This document shows positions 1 through 9,130 of a stretch of DNA of 64,000 nt, in pieces. A model generated the notes under the pieces. It was not told where the DNA came from, made no database searches, and worked only from the letters and a program-made list of their open reading frames with translations. Each line of letters begins with the position of its first letter. Positions within the stretch are counted from its first letter, which is position 1. The position numbers were made by a program, and so were the translations under genes. The DNA lies in NCBI GenBank assembly GCA_019359045.1, contig JAHHIA010000004.1, positions 124,001 through 188,000 on the forward strand. Direction: 5' to 3'. This stretch comes from Scytolyngbya sp. HA4215-MV1 (GTDB lineage: Bacteria > Cyanobacteriota > Cyanobacteriia > Leptolyngbyales > Leptolyngbyaceae).

Positions 1-2
1 TG

Positions 3-2606
3 GTAGTCAGTTCAGATACGCCGCTGTCTGATGCGATCGGATTGATGCAACGGGTGAAACCTCTTTCAAATTGCAACGGGACAACGACAGTTCCTCCCGG
101 GTCGCTAACGGATGGGACGACAAAAAATTGTGTTTTGGTGATGCAGGCGGGGCGACTAGTTGGGATTTTAACCCCGAAGGATGTGGTGGCGTATTCGGTA
201 GATACTGCTGACACCGGGCTGGCACAGGTAAAAGTGCTGGATGTGATGACCCATCCTGTGATCTCGCTGACATTCCATCAGTTGCAACAGCATTCTCAGA
301 CGCTGCTTGTATTTTTGAATCAGCTTCAGGTCTCTCATTTACCTGTGTTCGAGGATGGGGAATCTCTATTAGGTGTGTTGCATCGGGTGACCTGGCAAAC
401 TGCACTCAATCAGCCCGATTTTTCTATGGCTCAGTCTCTGCAGGGAGTTGCCAGTGAAATATCCGGACGGCGAAGCTCGAAGAGACTTCCGCGTGCTACA
501 TTGCGGACGTCGAAACGATCGCACGCAGCGCAGAGATCGCCCCAATTCGTTGACGCTGGTTGCCCGAAGGATGATCACACCGCCTTGATTCACCAAACCC
601 TGCGAGAGGTGACTCAACGCATTCGCCGGGTCTCGACGTTGGAAGAGATTCTCAATAGCGCAGTCCACGAAATCTTGAACTTATTGCAGGCTGATCGGGT
701 CAATATCTATCGGTTTTCTTGTCAAGAGCAGCAACGAACACCAGTCTGTGGCTTGATTGAAATCGAGGCATTGGTTCCTGACTGCCCATCGATGTTGGGT
801 TTCAAAACACATGACCCGTTACTAGTAGATGAACCCTACATTCAGCACTATTGGCAGGGCGAAATTTTGGCGATCGCAGACATTCAGGCTGCGGGGCTAG
901 ACTCATCCGTTTTGGACTTATTGAACTTTTTTGCCATCAAGTCTGAGTTAGTCATTCCCCTGTTGCAGGGAACCACGTTGTGGGGATTGCTAGTGGTGTA
1001 TCAGTGCACCTCAATTCGACAGTGGCAAGCTTGGGAAATCGACTTGCTAAAACAACTGGTTGAGCAACTGATGGGGATGATTCAGCAAGCGGAGCTTTAT
1101 CAACAGGTGCATCAACTCAATGTTGGGCTAGAAGAGCAAGTGCGAGAAAGAACCGCCCAATTACAGCAAGCGTTGCAATTAGAAGCGACGCTGAAGCGAA
1201 TCACAGATAAGGTACGGGATTCTTTAGATGAGCAGCAGATTCTGCAAACGGTGGTTCGGGAACTGGTGCAGGTATTGGGTATGCATCGCTGCACAGCGGT
1301 ACTCTATGACTTGCAACAAAGAACCGGCAGAGTCTGCTATGAACATACACAATCTGCTGATTCTATCCAGGGAACTGTCGAGCAAATCACTGACTTCCCC
1401 ATCTTTTATGAACAGCTTTATCAGGGGCAATGTTTCCAGTTTTGTGAGATTTTTCCATACCTGAATCGAGGAGAAGAAGCGATTCTGGCATGTCCCGTTT
1501 TTGATAATCAGCAAATTTTGGGTGATCTCCGTTTGTATACCCAGCGGGGCAAGGGATTTAATGAGTTGGAAGTGCGGTTGGTGCAGCAAGTGGCGAATCA
1601 GTGTGCGATCGCCATTCGGCAGGCTCGGCTGTATCAAGCGGTTCAGGCACAAGTCAGAGAACTGGAGCACTTGAATCAACTGAAAGACGACTTTCTCAGC
1701 ACAATTTCCCACGAATTACGAACCCCACTCTCTAGTATTAAGATGGCATTGCAAGTGCTAGAGTTTGCTTTAAAGCAAGAAGAGCAAAACGATCTCAGAG
1801 CACCCACATTTTCTCAATCAACGCATCCAGAGTCTTCAGATCAGGCTGCATCCCTGCAAGCAACCCCAACTCGTAAAGTTGAAAAGTATCTCAAAATCTT
1901 GCGAGACGAGTGCGATCGCGAAATTAAGCTGATCAATAATGTGCTCACGTTGCAACAACTAGATGCCGGAAGCCAGATCTACTTACCAACGTTGATTCGT
2001 TTACAAGACTGGCTGCCCCAAATTCTAGAAGTCTTTGAAGAACCGGCGTGCCATCACCAGCTCACGTTGCAGCTGGATCTGCCTCCGGAGCTACCCACAC
2101 TCTGCTCCGACTTGTTTATGCTCGATAACTTGTTAGAAGAATTGTTGACCAATGCCTGCAAATTTACGCCTCCTGGCGAGGTGATTACCCTCTCTGCCAA
2201 AGTGGTCGCAGTGCAGTCCGCCCCAAATTCCTCTTTGCAGTCCGGATCGGATGAGCCAGTCCCTACCAAGTCTGCCGCAACAGTTCCCCCCCCTGCCGTA
2301 ACGACGCAGCACTTTGCTTCGCTTTATCCTTTGCGGTCTTCACTGGATCAAATCTCAAAATCTTTTGTGTGGATTCGAGTGACCAATACCGGAGTCACCC
2401 TCCGAAAGGAGGAATGCGATCGCGTGTTCGATAAGTTTTACCGCATCCCCAGCAGCGATCCTTGGAAGCAGGGCGGCACTGGATTGGGGCTAGCGCTGGT
2501 CAAAAAGCTCACTGAACGCCTGAATGGTTGCATTTGGGTCGAAAGTGAAGACAATTGGACGTGCTTTACTGTAGCATTGCCGATCGATTGCCCCTTTAAC
2601 CCTTAA
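3..2606 (+). CDS. CBS-GAF-GAF sensor histidine kinase (5' end outside window)
   Basis: Soluble two-component sensor kinase. The frame is open to the left edge and reads PLSDAIGLM, which looks like CBS sequence, so the gene begins before the window and the TTG at 42 is not its start. From that TTG: CBS pair to about residue 120, GAF1 about 200-350, GAF2 about 395-535, HisKA with the phospho-acceptor in SHELRTP (His codon 1710-1712), and a HATPase domain with N-box LLTNACKFT and G-box GGTGLGLALVKKL. No membrane helix and no receiver follow. GAF1 resembles cyanobacterial phytochrome-type GAFs but lacks the chromophore-binding Cys-His, so it probably binds no bilin. A Ser/Pro-rich insert of about 35 residues splits the ATPase between N and G boxes. 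Partner regulator and ligand are unknown. The stop overlaps the convergent nuclease gene by 11 bp. Confidence 0.9.
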   Translation, partial: VVSSDTPLSDAIGLMQRVKPLSNCNGTTTVPPGSLTDGTTKNCVLVMQAGRLVGILTPKDVVAYSVDTADTGLAQVKVLDVMTHPVISLTFHQLQQHSQTLLVFLNQLQVSHLPVFEDGESLLGVLHRVTWQTALNQPDFSMAQSLQGVASEISGRRSSKRLPRATLRTSKRSHAAQRSPQFVDAGCPKDDHTALIHQTLREVTQRIRRVSTLEEILNSAVHEILNLLQADRVNIYRFSCQEQQRTPVCGLIEIEALVPDCPSMLGFKTHDPLLVDEPYIQHYWQGEILAIADIQAAGLDSSVLDLLNFFAIKSELVIPLLQGTTLWGLLVVYQCTSIRQWQAWEIDLLKQLVEQLMGMIQQAELYQQVHQLNVGLEEQVRERTAQLQQALQLEATLKRITDKVRDSLDEQQILQTVVRELVQVLGMHRCTAVLYDLQQRTGRVCYEHTQSADSIQGTVEQITDFPIFYEQLYQGQCFQFCEIFPYLNRGEEAILACPVFDNQQILGDLRLYTQRGKGFNELEVRLVQQVANQCAIAIRQARLYQAVQAQVRELEHLNQLKDDFLSTISHELRTPLSSIKMALQVLEFALKQEEQNDLRAPTFSQSTHPESSDQAASLQATPTRKVEKYLKILRDECDREIKLINNVLTLQQLDAGSQIYLPTLIRLQDWLPQILEVFEEPACHHQLTLQLDLPPELPTLCSDLFMLDNLLEELLTNACKFTPPGEVITLSAKVVAVQSAPNSSLQSGSDEPVPTKSAATVPPPAVTTQHFASLYPLRSSLDQISKSFVWIRVTNTGVTLRKEECDRVFDKFYRIPSSDPWKQGGTGLGLALVKKLTERLNGCIWVESEDNWTCFTVALPIDCPFNP

Positions 2607-3285
2607 AGTATCCCAATCTGCGCCAGAAAGTGTGGACCCGTTGCTCCCACTGTTGCCAGTAGGTTGCCAGGGTCTCCGGTTCAAACCAAAAAACTTCTGC
2701 GGGCATGTCTGGAACTGCGATGACGAGTAGGGCATGGTGCAGGTTGAGGTCATAGTCCTGATAGAGCTGGTTGGCGGCTCCGCAGTAGGCAACAAGTTGC
2801 AAGGGGTAGTCGTAGAGGCGATCGACTGTTTGTTTGGGACGATCGGCGGTTTTCCATTCACACAAACACGGAATGCCCTGGTAGCTAGCAACGCAGTCCA
2901 GCTTTCCGGCATAACGCAATTCATCATGAAAGACCGTTCCCTCTACCAGTCGAACTGCATCGATGTCTTGCAGAACGGGTTCCAGACTTTGCCAATAGGG
3001 TTGGATCGCTTCAGAACACGCCACCGATTCTCCTTGCAAGTAGCGCTGGAGTTGGCGGTGGGTGCCGCTACCTCGACGACTGGCAGTGGTGGTAATGCGG
3101 CTGGCTTCTGCTATGCCCAATCGCTGTTGCCAGTTTGCCAGACGCTCTCGCTGCTCAGCCGATCGGGTGGCATTGAGAATTGTAGTGACGCTAGGTAACT
3201 GATTGCCCCGATCGTCTATATAGTATTGTTGACCCTGCGATCGAATCTGTTTGGCGGTGAAATGGGGGAGAGGAGAGGATTGCAT
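2596..3285 (-). CDS. PD-(D/E)XK nuclease, RecB/MGME1-like
   Basis: Probable DNA exonuclease of the PD-(D/E)XK superfamily, closest in layout to MGME1/RecB-type nucleases. Visible elements in order: a helical N-terminus, the motif [12 protein letters not shown], then the core [13 protein letters not shown] followed by CLCEWKTA, which supplies the catalytic Asp and Glu-x-Lys, and a Gln-rich helix containing [11 protein letters not shown] (motif QxxxY). At about 229 residues it is a single-domain enzyme with no helicase partner nearby. The ATG at 3285 (MQSSPL) is preferred. An upstream ATG at 3327 would add 14 residues and crowd the divergent ispH promoter. Its role in repair or DNA degradation is inferred from the fold. 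Confidence 0.8.
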   Translation of the reverse strand: MQSSPLPHFTAKQIRSQGQQYYIDDRGNQLPSVTTILNATRSAEQRERLANWQQRLGIAEASRITTTASRRGSGTHRQLQRYLQGESVACSEAIQPYWQSLEPVLQDIDAVRLVEGTVFHDELRYAGKLDCVASYQGIPCLCEWKTADRPKQTVDRLYDYPLQLVAYCGAANQLYQDYDLNLHHALLVIAVPDMPAEVFWFEPETLATYWQQWEQRVHTFWRRLGYFKG

Positions 3286-3371
3286 TAGAACAAAGGCGTG
3301 AGTCCGAACATTTCCCATTCTGCACACTGCCCTTTATGATCAGGGTGGCGGGCAGGTTATTGAATGGTGCT

Positions 3372-4577
3372 ATGGATACTAAAGCATTTAAGCGATCGCT
3401 CAACAGCTCTGAAAATTATCATCGTAAGGGATTTGGGCATGAAGCAGAGGTTGCCGGGCTGATGCAGTCCGAGTATCAGAGCAATCTGATTCAGCAAATC
3501 CGAGACAATAACTTTACCTGGCAACGAGGCAATGTCACGGTGCGGTTAGCCGAGGCGTTTGGCTTTTGTTGGGGAGTTGAGCGAGCGGTAGCAATGGCGT
3601 ATGAAACTCGCCAGCATTTTCCAACTGAGCGCATCTGGATCACGAATGAAATTATCCATAACCCGTCTGTAAACCAGCGTTTACGAGAAATGCAGGTCGG
3701 GTTTATTCCCGTGATTGACAATCAAAAAGATTTTTCAGAAATTGCCCAGGGAGATGTGGTGATTCTGCCAGCCTTTGGCGCTAGTGTACAGGAAATGCAG
3801 TTACTCAACGATTTGGGCTGCAAGATTGTAGATACCACCTGCCCTTGGGTGTCAAAGGTCTGGAATACGGTTGAGAAGCATAAAAAAAATCAATATACCT
3901 CTATTATTCACGGTAAATATAGCCACGAAGAGACGATCGCGACCAGTTCCTTTGCCGGAACGTATTTGATTGTGTTGAATTTGGCAGAGGCTGAATACGT
4001 TGCTCATTACATTCTCAATGGCGGGGATAAAGCCGAGTTTATGGCAAAGTTTAGCCGTGCTCATTCGGAGGGATTTGATCCCGATCGCGACTTAGCTCAA
4101 ATCGGCATTGCCAACCAGACCACCATGCTGAAGGGTGAAACCGAGCAAATTGGTAAGTTGTTTGAGCACACCATGATGCGAAAGTATGGACCTGATCAAC
4201 TCAACCAGCATTTCCTCAGCTTCAATACCATTTGTGATGCCACTCAGGAACGGCAAGATGCAATGTTTAATTTGGTAGAAAAAAAACTAGATCTGATGGT
4301 GGTGATTGGGGGCTATAACTCTTCCAATACCACTCACTTGCAGGAAATTGCGATCGAAGAACGCATCCCGTCCTACCATATCGACAGTGCCGATCGCATC
4401 CAACCCGGCAATCAGATTGAGCATAAACCCCTGGGGCAACCGCTGATCGTTACCGAAAATTGGCTACCCGAAGGTGAAATCGTGGTTGGGATTACCTCGG
4501 GTGCATCTACCCCCGATCGGGTAGTAGAAGAAGTGATTGAAAAAATCTTTGCCCTGAAAACCGCAGCCGTTTGCTAA
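3372..4577 (+). CDS. ispH: 4-hydroxy-3-methylbut-2-enyl diphosphate reductase
   Basis: Last enzyme of the MEP isoprenoid pathway. It reduces HMBPP to IPP and DMAPP, and in cyanobacteria takes electrons from ferredoxin. The three cluster-binding cysteines are present: Cys66 in [10 protein letters not shown], Cys157 in TTCPWVSKV and Cys288 in [11 protein letters not shown], counting from the ATG at 3372. The start [10 protein letters not shown] matches the long cyanobacterial and plant-type form of about 400 residues. An upstream in-frame ATG at 3336 would add 12 residues with no family support. Full length and apparently intact. It is divergent from the nuclease gene. Isoprenoids feed carotenoids, phytol and quinones, including the substrate of the methyltransferase at 39967. 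Confidence 0.97.
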   Translation: MDTKAFKRSLNSSENYHRKGFGHEAEVAGLMQSEYQSNLIQQIRDNNFTWQRGNVTVRLAEAFGFCWGVERAVAMAYETRQHFPTERIWITNEIIHNPSVNQRLREMQVGFIPVIDNQKDFSEIAQGDVVILPAFGASVQEMQLLNDLGCKIVDTTCPWVSKVWNTVEKHKKNQYTSIIHGKYSHEETIATSSFAGTYLIVLNLAEAEYVAHYILNGGDKAEFMAKFSRAHSEGFDPDRDLAQIGIANQTTMLKGETEQIGKLFEHTMMRKYGPDQLNQHFLSFNTICDATQERQDAMFNLVEKKLDLMVVIGGYNSSNTTHLQEIAIEERIPSYHIDSADRIQPGNQIEHKPLGQPLIVTENWLPEGEIVVGITSGASTPDRVVEEVIEKIFALKTAAVC

Positions 4578-4658
4578 GTGCACAATTGTAACTGCCAACG
4601 TTACATTACTTCGGCACCGGACAGATTACTGTAGAGACGGTGTTCTCGGTAATGTCCT

Positions 4659-5090
4659 ATGGAAAAAGGCTTTATTCTCAGTGCCCTCAACGAAGATGAC
4701 ATCTTCTGGTTTCAAACCTTTGGTAGAATGCAAAACATTTCCGAAGGGCATGTTTTGATTCAAGAAGGCAATTTGCTAGACACGTTTTACATCGTTTTGG
4801 TAGGGGCTTTGGAGGTTTTGCTCTCGTCCCAGAGCGATCGCCAGATTGCCCAACTGGGCAGCGGTCAAGTTTTGGGAGAAATGTCTCTAGTAGACTCGCG
4901 CCCATCTGCTGCCACCGTCAGAGCGCTCGAAGATTCGATCGTGCTTTCGGTACCCCAACGAATGCTGTCTGAAAAGTTGCAACAGGATGAAGGCTTTGCC
5001 GCCCGATTTTATCGAGCGGTTGCCATGTTCCTGTCGAGCCGCCTGCGAAGCACGTTTGTCCAGTTTGGCTACAGTGAGGAATCGGCGTAA
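4659..5090 (+). CDS. Stand-alone cyclic-nucleotide-binding domain protein
   Basis: A 143-residue protein made almost only of a Crp-type cNMP-binding beta-barrel. The phosphate-binding cassette reads LGEMSLVDSRPSAATVRA, with the Gly-Glu and the Arg-Pro-Ser-Ala-Ala stretch expected for a site able to bind cAMP or cGMP. No DNA-binding helix-turn-helix follows, only a short helix rich in Arg and Phe, so it is not a transcription factor by itself. It lies 81 bp after ispH and could be transcribed with it. Small proteins of this kind occur in many cyanobacteria; the partner is unknown. The cyclase at 15037 could in principle supply a ligand, but nothing in the sequence links the two. Confidence 0.85.
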   Translation: MEKGFILSALNEDDIFWFQTFGRMQNISEGHVLIQEGNLLDTFYIVLVGALEVLLSSQSDRQIAQLGSGQVLGEMSLVDSRPSAATVRALEDSIVLSVPQRMLSEKLQQDEGFAARFYRAVAMFLSSRLRSTFVQFGYSEESA

Positions 5091-5231
5091 AAGGAGTGGA
5101 GGGGTGAAAGAAAAAGGGGTAGGGAGTCCCCCTTCTTCTCAAATAGTTTGACTTCAAATAGTCTTAGTGCTAATAATAGATTCAGGAATGTTCACATTCA
5201 AACAATCTTGAGTCTACAGAGAGGCACTTTT

Positions 5232-5468
5232 ATGACTGAACCCGTAATCGCCGACCAAAAGCCCGTTGTGATGGAACTGGAGCCTGGCACCTACTATTGG
5301 TGCAGTTGTGGTCAATCTGGTAAGCAACCCTTCTGTGATGGCTCCCACAAAGGAACTGAGTTTTCGCCTTTGGCATTTGAAGTGGCGGAGAAGAAAACGG
5401 TGGCGCTTTGTAACTGTAAGCACACTGCGAATTCCCCTTTCTGCGATGGGGCACATGCCAGGCTCTAG
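5232..5468 (+). CDS. Dual CDGSH iron-sulfur protein
   Basis: A 78-residue protein with two CDGSH-type zinc-finger-like motifs: CSCGQSGKQPFCDGSH and CNCKHTANSPFCDGAH. Each offers the three-Cys/one-His set that holds a redox-active 2Fe-2S cluster in the mitoNEET/MiNT family. The ATG at 5232 (MTEPVIADQ) is chosen over an upstream in-frame codon at 5148 because the family begins near the first motif and the intervening residues look untranslated. Soluble, with no membrane anchor. A role in iron-sulfur or redox sensing is family knowledge, not shown here. It is monocistronic, between the cNMP protein and the glutathione transferase-like gene. Confidence 0.93.
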   Translation: MTEPVIADQKPVVMELEPGTYYWCSCGQSGKQPFCDGSHKGTEFSPLAFEVAEKKTVALCNCKHTANSPFCDGAHARL

Positions 5469-5790
5469 TCAGTAACCCAAGGGAATGAAAGGCTGATCCT
5501 AGGGTGGATCTATCTATGGGTAGGATCCAGATGGCAACGAATTTGAGATCATTTGGCGAGGCCCCGCGAATTGTAGGGCCTTGCCGAACACCAAGCCAAA
5601 ACCGCCCCACTTTATTTGGCAGCTGAATTGCGACGCTTCAGCGCATAGGCTTCAGGACTGAGAAAAGCTGACATTGCTAAATCAAGGCATGAATTGAGAT
5701 TTGTCTAATTGAACCTTCGTGCCAATTCAGACGGTTATGCAGTAACATCTCAATCTAAAATTCACCCTCACCTATACTCAGGAGTCAATC
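5469..5790. other. Intergenic region, imperfect inverted repeat
   Basis: No convincing gene. At 5491-5532 an imperfect inverted repeat pairs CTGATCCTA with TAGGATCCAG and may act as terminator for the CDGSH gene. The rest, including the leader of the next gene, shows no recognisable site. Confidence 0.35.
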
Positions 5791-6750
5791 ATGGCATTAG
5801 GGATGTTAGTCAATGGTCAATGGACTACCGAATGGACAGAGCGGGACACCAGTGGCAAATTTAACCGAATGCCGACTCGGTTCCGCGATCGCATTACGGC
5901 TGATGGTTCCAGCGGTTTTAAAGCAGAAGCCGATCGCTACCATTTGTATATTTCGCTTGCCTGTCCCTGGGCGCACCGCACCTTGATCATGCGTCAACTC
6001 AAAGGACTGGAAGATGTGATTGGGCTGTCGATCGTCGATCCGATTCTGACTGACCAGGGCTGGGGGTTTTCTGACCAACCAGGATGCATTCCCGATTCGG
6101 TCAATCAGGCGCACTATCTGCAAGAAATCTACCTCAAAGCCAAGTCTGACTACACGGGTAGAGTGACAGTGCCAGTGTTGTGGGACAAGCAAACTCAGAC
6201 GATTATCAATAATGAATCGCGTGAGATCATTCGAATGTTTGATCTTGAGTTCACTGCGTATGCAAAACCTGTAGATTTTTATCCTCAGGATTTGCGCGAA
6301 ACCATTGATCAAACAATTGATGCGATTTATATGCCGATTAATAATGGCGTGTATCGTTCTGGGTTCGCCACGTCTCAAGCTGCATACGATGAAGCTGTGA
6401 CTGAACTCTTTCAACAGCTTGATCATTGGGAAACCGTTTTGGGGCAGCAGCGGTATCTTTGTGGAGATTGTTTGACTGAAGCTGACATTTGTATGTTTAC
6501 GACTCTCCTACGGTTTGATGCAGTTTATCATGGGCACTTCAAATGTAATCTACGACGCATTATTGATTACCCCAGTCTCTGGAACTATTTGAAAGATGTG
6601 TATCAATATCCAGGCATTGCCGCAACTTGCAATCTCGATCACATCAAACGCCACTATTACGGCAGTCACACTCAGATCAATCCGACGCGAATTGTGCCTA
6701 AGGGACCCGTGATTAACTTTAATGAACCCCATGATCGCGATCGCTTCTAA
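5791..6750 (+). CDS. Glutathionyl-hydroquinone reductase (GST Xi class, YqjG/ECM4 family)
   Basis: Predicted to reduce glutathionyl-hydroquinones to hydroquinone using glutathione. The N-terminal thioredoxin fold carries the catalytic cysteine in SLACPWAHRTL, the hallmark of this GST class. NNESREIIRMFD is the glutathione-binding segment, and a helical C-terminal domain contains LCGDCLTEADICMFTTLLRFD. At 319 residues it has the usual family length. It starts with MALGMLVNGQW, which matches the family N-terminus. Cytoplasmic, with no signal peptide. The family links it to quinone detoxification. It precedes the PaaK-like gene by 54 bp on the same strand and may share its transcript. Confidence 0.92.
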   Translation: MALGMLVNGQWTTEWTERDTSGKFNRMPTRFRDRITADGSSGFKAEADRYHLYISLACPWAHRTLIMRQLKGLEDVIGLSIVDPILTDQGWGFSDQPGCIPDSVNQAHYLQEIYLKAKSDYTGRVTVPVLWDKQTQTIINNESREIIRMFDLEFTAYAKPVDFYPQDLRETIDQTIDAIYMPINNGVYRSGFATSQAAYDEAVTELFQQLDHWETVLGQQRYLCGDCLTEADICMFTTLLRFDAVYHGHFKCNLRRIIDYPSLWNYLKDVYQYPGIAATCNLDHIKRHYYGSHTQINPTRIVPKGPVINFNEPHDRDRF

Positions 6751-6804
6751 ACTCCAAGTGAATCGGTAGTATTGGGGGTGATCAATGGGATAAAATTCTG
6801 AAAA

Positions 6805-8301
6805 ATGCACCCAACTCGCCCCCAAGAACTCCTTCAGATATATCAGGCGTTTCTGACCACCCCGCTCGAAGCGTTATTGCAACCTTTCAGTCAGACTGAT
6901 GCTGAAATCGCAGTATTGAAATTGTTTCACCAAGTGGCAGCATCGGTTCCGGCTTATCAGGCTTTTTTGCAAGCGCAGGGCATTGATCCAACCCACATTC
7001 GTACTTTTGCAGACTTTCAAACCCTGCCCCTAACAACCAAAGACAACTATTTGCGCCAATATGAGCGATCGCAGTTGTGTCGTGATGGCGAGATTACCAG
7101 TTGCGATATGGTGGCAGTGTCTTCTGGCTCGACTGGGCAACCCAGCTTTTGGCTGCGATCGCTCAGGGACGAGTTGCAAATTGCAACTCGGTTTGAGCAG
7201 ATCTTTCAGGATAGTTTTGCTGCCGATCGGCGTCGTACGCTGGCGGTCATCTGTTTTGCCCTGGGCACTTGGGTTGGGGGTATGTATACCGCCGACTGTT
7301 GCCGTCATCTGGCAAGCAAAGGCTACCCTCTCACCGTTGTGACCCCAGGCAACAACAAGACAGAAATCTTTCGGGTGGTGCAGGCGTTAGCTGCCGATTT
7401 TGAGCAAGTTGTTTTGTTGGGCTATCCGCCTTTTCTCAAAGATGTGATTGACGATGGCATTGCCCAAAACATTCCCTGGCACCAATACAACGTCAAATGG
7501 GTGATGGCAGGAGAAGTATTTAGCGAAGCGTGGCGATCGCTGGTCGGTAATCGCCTCGGTTCTACACAGTTTTGCTATGATTCTGCTTCGCTTTATGGCA
7601 CGGCTGATGCAGGCGTGTTGGGCAATGAAACGCCGTTGAGTATTGCGATTCGCCGTTGGCTGGCAGAGCATCCCGATGTGGCACGATCGTTGTTTGGTGA
7701 ATCGCGATTGCCCACCCTGGTGCAGTATGATCCGACCAGTCGCTTTTTTGAAGTGCAGGATGGCACACTGCTGTTTTCGGGCGATAACGGTATGCCACTG
7801 ATCCGCTACCACATCGCAGACAACGGTGGCATCCTTCCCTACGAAACCCTGCTCCAATTTCTGGCAGAACACGGCTTTAATCCGCTCGCAACCCTATCCC
7901 ACGGGCGTGGTGTGCATCCCCTGCCTTTTGTCTATGTGTTTGGACGATCGCACTTTACCGTGTCCTATTTTGGAGCCAATATTTACCCAGAAAATATCAC
8001 CGTTGCGCTGGAGCAACCCCCGATTGCTGACTGGGTGACAGGCAAGTTTGTCATACAGGTAAAGGAGGATGTGGATCGCAACTCGTTCCTGGCGATCGTG
8101 GTGGAATTAGCACCAGGAATGGAGGTTGATCCGCAAAAACAAGCCGCGATCGCAGCGGCGATTCGGCAACAGATTTGCCGCCTTAACAGCGAATTCGCCA
8201 ATTATGTTCCAGCCGATCGCCAGATGCCGTTGGTAACGCTGTATGAAACGGGGGAGCCAAATTATTTCCCGATCGGGGTGAAGCATCGCTATACTCGCTA
8301 A
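6805..8301 (+). CDS. PaaK/CapK-like AMP-dependent adenylate-forming enzyme
   Basis: Member of the ANL superfamily related to phenylacetate-CoA ligase and CapK. The P-loop-like phosphate-binding motif is SSGSTGQPSFW at about residue 105. The adenine-pocket segment is SASLYGTADAG and the hinge region includes LFSGDNGMPLIRYHIADNGG. It is 498 residues, longer than the roughly 430 of PaaK, with a C-terminal domain ending in GVKHRYTR. The acid substrate cannot be read from the sequence. No carrier protein, acyltransferase or polysaccharide genes lie nearby, so neither a phenylacetate pathway nor capsule synthesis is supported by context. No clear Shine-Dalgarno precedes the ATG. Confidence 0.82.
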   Translation: MHPTRPQELLQIYQAFLTTPLEALLQPFSQTDAEIAVLKLFHQVAASVPAYQAFLQAQGIDPTHIRTFADFQTLPLTTKDNYLRQYERSQLCRDGEITSCDMVAVSSGSTGQPSFWLRSLRDELQIATRFEQIFQDSFAADRRRTLAVICFALGTWVGGMYTADCCRHLASKGYPLTVVTPGNNKTEIFRVVQALAADFEQVVLLGYPPFLKDVIDDGIAQNIPWHQYNVKWVMAGEVFSEAWRSLVGNRLGSTQFCYDSASLYGTADAGVLGNETPLSIAIRRWLAEHPDVARSLFGESRLPTLVQYDPTSRFFEVQDGTLLFSGDNGMPLIRYHIADNGGILPYETLLQFLAEHGFNPLATLSHGRGVHPLPFVYVFGRSHFTVSYFGANIYPENITVALEQPPIADWVTGKFVIQVKEDVDRNSFLAIVVELAPGMEVDPQKQAAIAAAIRQQICRLNSEFANYVPADRQMPLVTLYETGEPNYFPIGVKHRYTR

Positions 8302-8493
8302 TGAATGGGAAAGAAGTCAATGAAAGATTAAGCGACACATCATATTTCCATAGTTTCTTCTTAATAAGACAGTAGTAAAGTCTAGGGTGGAACTTCAACT
8401 GCTGAGAGATTTGATAGCAGCTTAGTAAAAAATGTAATGACGTTAATTTCTGATTGATTGGCATCAGAGATTTGTAAGAAGGAATCAGGAAAG

Positions 8494-8853
8494 ATGTCCT
8501 TAAATCGTTTCTGTCAGGCTTTTGTAGTGGCGATTGTTTCGCCTTTTATGGTTGCAAGAGTTGTTTTTGGAATTTCTCCATCGTTAACGAATCAAAATTC
8601 AACTTCACAGTTATCGGTACCTGTCATTCCTTCAACAAGTAGAGATGGAGAAGATAACTTGCTCTGTTTTATCCGTATTTCTGGAAAAACGATAGATTTA
8701 CAGCAGCTCTGTAGCGTTGTACCTGGGCAAGGCGATTCCTCTGATTCATTTGGAAACTCACCCTTAATACCCAGCGATTTTCGCAGCACTGGAACTCCAA
8801 GCGTGCCTCTCAGCAAAGGAACGGGAGCCAGTTATCAAAATGACACTCGCTAA
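8494..8853 (+). CDS. Small secreted protein with paired-Cys motif, unknown function
   Basis: A 119-residue protein with an N-terminal hydrophobic segment (FVVAIVSPFMVARVVFG) that looks like a signal peptide. The mature part is low in order except for a short motif, CFIRISGKTIDLQQLC, a pattern I associate with small exported cyanobacterial proteins; the two Cys could form a disulfide. The ATG at 8494 is chosen because AGGAAAG lies just upstream; an earlier in-frame codon at 8458 lacks this. The tail is Ser/Gly/Pro-rich. Function is unknown. It lies in an AT-richer stretch next to the secreted phosphoesterase, so an envelope or periplasmic role is plausible. Confidence 0.7.
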   Translation: MSLNRFCQAFVVAIVSPFMVARVVFGISPSLTNQNSTSQLSVPVIPSTSRDGEDNLLCFIRISGKTIDLQQLCSVVPGQGDSSDSFGNSPLIPSDFRSTGTPSVPLSKGTGASYQNDTR

Positions 8854-9130
8854 CTTTTATCTAAATTAATAGCAAGTCTTAATAAAACGAGTTAGTTATC
8901 TTAAACCATGAAATTAGATTCAATTAAAGCTGGATTTTCATTCGTAATCTGTCTGATTTCTTATAATAATTAAAAGAATATTGTACTTTCTTTATATATT
9001 CAGTATCTATTAATTGATTGATTTTTGGAAAATTTTCATAGTAAGGATAACGAGTTTTTACTATTGACTTAACCTTTTAATTCGACAATAAAGAGCGTTC
9101 CGTGTATTTACTCACATAGGCGCTGCTTCA
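8854..9130. other. AT-rich leader region of the secreted phosphoesterase gene
   Basis: No gene seen. One octamer CTTAACCT at 9068-9075 matches a single PHO-box half, but the direct repeats at 11-bp period that define a cyanobacterial PHO box are missing, so phosphate control is only a weak suggestion. Confidence 0.3.

Noticed and set aside
42-2606. TTG/ATG at 42-47 as start of the first kinase
   Set aside because: The frame is open to the left edge and the upstream residues read as CBS-domain sequence, so the gene is cut by the window.
9068-9075. PHO box in front of the phosphoesterase gene
   Set aside because: Only one CTTAACCT octamer; the spaced direct repeats needed for PhoB are missing.
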